Positions 62,237-64,000 of a stretch of 64,000 nucleotides of DNA are shown here, piece by piece (the first letter of the stretch is position 1; each line of letters begins with the position of its first letter). The position numbers and the translations under genes are program-made. The stretch lies in the NCBI RefSeq assembly GCF_003751505.1, contig NZ_RJVB01000005.1:248001-312000 (forward strand). Direction: 5' to 3'. Under the pieces are notes generated by a model that worked only from the letters and a program-made list of their open reading frames with translations, was not told where the DNA came from and ran no database searches. The stretch is from Erwinia sp. JUb26. GTDB taxonomy: Bacteria; Pseudomonadota; Gammaproteobacteria; Enterobacterales; Enterobacteriaceae.

Positions 62237-63385
62237 TCAGGCGCGCAGCCAGCGCGTCAGATTACCCAACATATTCATACAGGCATCGAGCTGATCCACG
62301 CTGATGAACTCATCCGGCTTATGCCCCTGTTCCATACTCCCCGGACCGCAGACCAGCGTGGTGATACCCGCCTGATGAAACAATCCGCCTTCGGTGCCGA
62401 AGGCAACGGTGCTGAAACTGTCGCTGCCGCACCATTCGGCCAGCAGGCGGGAAAACCGGCAACGCGGATCGGTCAGCAGGCCGGGATACTGGCTGAGCGG
62501 CTGAAAAGTGATGCTGCAGTCATCAGCTTTTTGCCGCATCGCGGGCAGCAGTTCGTTTTGCGCATACTGCCCGATCCGCTCAATCACCGCGTCGGCGGGC
62601 GCATCGGGCAGGTGGCGGATCTCAAAGTCAAACTGGCAGGACTGAGGCACGATATTTAACGCGGCGCCGCCGGAAATCATACCCACCTGCAGGGTGCTGA
62701 ACGCCGGATCGAAGCGGCTGTCCTGCACTTCAGCCAGCCGTTCGCCCTCATCCATCAATCGGGCAATCAGCCTGCTGGCATACTCAATCGCATTCACTCC
62801 CTGCGGCGCATAGGCGGAATGGCAGGCGTGACCACGCACGTTACAGCGCATCGCCACTTTACCTTTATGGCCGTAAACCGGCCGCATCTGCGTGGGTTCG
62901 CCGATAATACATAGCGCCGGTCTATCCGCCGCATCGGCCAGCATTTCGGTCAGGCTACGCACGCCGAGGCAGCCGACCTCTTCATCGTAGGAAAACGCCA
63001 GATGCAGCGGCTGGCGCAGAGGCTGGGCGATAAAATCGGGGACTGAAGCCAGCACGCAGGCGAGGAAACCCTTCATATCGGTGCTGCCTCGGCCGTAGTA
63101 GCGACCGTCCTGCTCCGTCAGCGCAAATGGCGGCACGCTCCACGTTTGGCCATCGACCGGCACCACGTCGGTATGGCCAGATAACATCACGCCGCCCGCG
63201 CCGTCCGGCCCGATGCGGGCATACAGATTCGCCTTGCTGCCGCTGTCGTTGTGCAGCAGCCGGGCCTCCACGCCGTGTTCTCTCAGCCAGCCCTGAACAA
63301 AGTGGATCAGCGCCAGATTAGATTCGCGGCTGGTGGTATCAAACGCCAGCAGCTGCGCCAGCAGATCGCGCACCGGGCTACTCAT
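62237..63385 (-). CDS. M20-family deacylase, ArgE-like (acetylornithine deacetylase type)
   Basis: A 382-residue zinc amidohydrolase. The metal-binding residues are visible in SGHTDVVPVDG (His), GRGSTDMKGF (Asp), SYDEEVGCLG (catalytic Glu and ligand Glu), GEPTQM and EQGHKPDEF (His). The dimerisation domain is intact. It resembles ArgE-type N-acetylornithine deacetylase, but its location with a DUF1028 gene rather than argBCH suggests a catabolic N-acyl amino-acid substrate. The ATG at 63383-63385 overlaps the end of the DUF1028 gene by eight bases. Confidence 0.85.
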   Translation of the reverse strand: MSSPVRDLLAQLLAFDTTSRESNLALIHFVQGWLREHGVEARLLHNDSGSKANLYARIGPDGAGGVMLSGHTDVVPVDGQTWSVPPFALTEQDGRYYGRGSTDMKGFLACVLASVPDFIAQPLRQPLHLAFSYDEEVGCLGVRSLTEMLADAADRPALCIIGEPTQMRPVYGHKGKVAMRCNVRGHACHSAYAPQGVNAIEYASRLIARLMDEGERLAEVQDSRFDPAFSTLQVGMISGGAALNIVPQSCQFDFEIRHLPDAPADAVIERIGQYAQNELLPAMRQKADDCSITFQPLSQYPGLLTDPRCRFSRLLAEWCGSDSFSTVAFGTEGGLFHQAGITTLVCGPGSMEQGHKPDEFISVDQLDACMNMLGNLTRWLRA

Positions 63386-64000
63386 CGCCGGGTACGCCAT
63401 AGCCGGGCGCCAGGCGCGGATCGAGGGCTCGCGTCAGATAGTCCTGCGCCTGCGGCTCCCAGGCCTGCCAGAGTGCGGCCAGCCGGGCAAGCGGGGTCTC
63501 ATCGGACCAGTCAACCCGGAGATCGACCAGCGGCCAGCTGCGATCGCCCACCACTTTCAGCGCGGCAGAATGCACTGGCCCGGCTTCTCCTCCCTGCGCC
63601 AGCCCCGCCTCCATCGCAAGGATCAGTCGCTGTGCCAGCGGGCCCCGACTGTTCTCAAAGGCGCTGACCATGGCGACGATCACCGGTTTCCCCGCCAGCA
63701 TATTCCCGGCGGCCACGCAGTCTCTGCCCTGCACGGCATGATGCACTCCCAGCGTCCGTGCGCCGCTGAAGGCGGCGGTGCGGCCATCACGGCCAATGAC
63801 CGTCACCTGGCGATACTGGCGGTGTTCGTCACGGTCCAGCGCGGCATCTAATGCCCCCTGTACGCTGGCACCGTGATGCAGCGCTGAAAGGATTTCCGGG
63901 CCGAGGGCTGGCAGGGTGATGTTCTGGCTGGATACGGCACCGGCACCGCTCAGCACCCACGGGCAGCGGGCGCCCACCGCCATGCTGGATGAACTGACGG
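63378..64000 (-). CDS. DUF1028 family protein, 5' end outside the window
   Basis: At least 206 residues, open to the window edge. The N-terminal segment VSSSSMAVGARCPWV is the conserved start region of DUF1028 proteins (Ntn-hydrolase-like fold). The internal Met at 63983 is therefore not the true start; about 18 residues are missing. GNMLAGKPVIVAMVSAFENS is the other recognisable block. The function is unknown; these proteins often lie with peptidases or amidohydrolases, as here with the ArgE-like gene, which it overlaps. Confidence 0.8.
   Translation of the reverse strand, partial: VSSSSMAVGARCPWVLSGAGAVSSQNITLPALGPEILSALHHGASVQGALDAALDRDEHRQYRQVTVIGRDGRTAAFSGARTLGVHHAVQGRDCVAAGNMLAGKPVIVAMVSAFENSRGPLAQRLILAMEAGLAQGGEAGPVHSAALKVVGDRSWPLVDLRVDWSDETPLARLAALWQAWEPQAQDYLTRALDPRLAPGYGVPGDE

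Overview
This window looks like chromosomal DNA of an enterobacterium. Protein similarity points to Enterobacterales, and the mix of genes (2-ketogluconate catabolism, YiaD/YibL/YiaF/YiaG, WecH, Mrp/Pap-type fimbriae) fits an Erwinia/Pantoea-like member (inference; no database search was possible). Most of it is GC-rich with enteric codon use. The exception is the fimbrial and regulator block at about 28.7-41.5 kb, which is visibly AT-rich and probably acquired.

Layout. (1) 1-1.2 kb: the 3' end of a LysR regulator, a small membrane protein, then 600 bp of structured palindromic repeats. (2) 1.2-7.6 kb: a 2-ketogluconate operon on the minus strand (kguE-kguK-kguT-ghrB/kguD) behind a 14-bp palindromic PtxS-type operator, with a PtxS-like and a second LacI regulator upstream. 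(3) 7.7-12.7 kb: yiaD, tag and a torY-torZ-type pentahaem cytochrome and molybdenum reductase pair. (4) 12.9-22.6 kb: a formate and selenium cluster, fdoG-fdoH-fdoI-fdhE-selA-selB, with divergent fdhD. fdoG is read through an in-frame UGA (Sec196). (5) 22.6-28.7 kb: a DeoR regulator, a class III aminotransferase, sodA, and a sugar ABC ATPase/permease pair with no binding protein. (6) 28.7-41.0 kb: a chaperone-usher fimbrial operon with six structural or assembly genes plus a PapH-like subunit, followed by LuxR-type regulator, lipoprotein and coiled-coil FKBP-like genes, a PapI/FaeA-like regulator, and a ToxR/CadC-like regulator with a FidL-like partner. (7) 41.5-52.0 kb: yibL, mtlA-mtlD-mtlR with four CRP sites, yiaF, yiaG, an alcohol dehydrogenase and glyQ-glyS. 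(8) 52.2-64 kb: wecH, a GlxA-type regulator with an isochorismatase-like hydrolase, selC (tRNA-Sec), a broken RhuM gene beside it, an aromatic-acid-type transporter, a GIY-YIG protein, a dicarboxylate transporter followed by a 132-bp microsatellite, an MFS exporter with a LysR regulator, and an ArgE-like deacetylase with a DUF1028 protein that runs off the end.

How it works together. selA, selB and selC supply selenocysteine insertion (selD is not in the window). The product is used by FdoG, which forms the membrane formate dehydrogenase-O with FdoH and FdoI and is matured by FdhD and FdhE. The kgu operon would import 2-ketogluconate, phosphorylate it and reduce it to a pentose-phosphate intermediate. 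The mtl operon imports and oxidises mannitol under CRP control. The fimbrial island carries an unusual number of regulators and an unusual periplasmic coiled-coil FKBP-like protein coupled to a lipoprotein; it is the strongest candidate for an undescribed accessory system.
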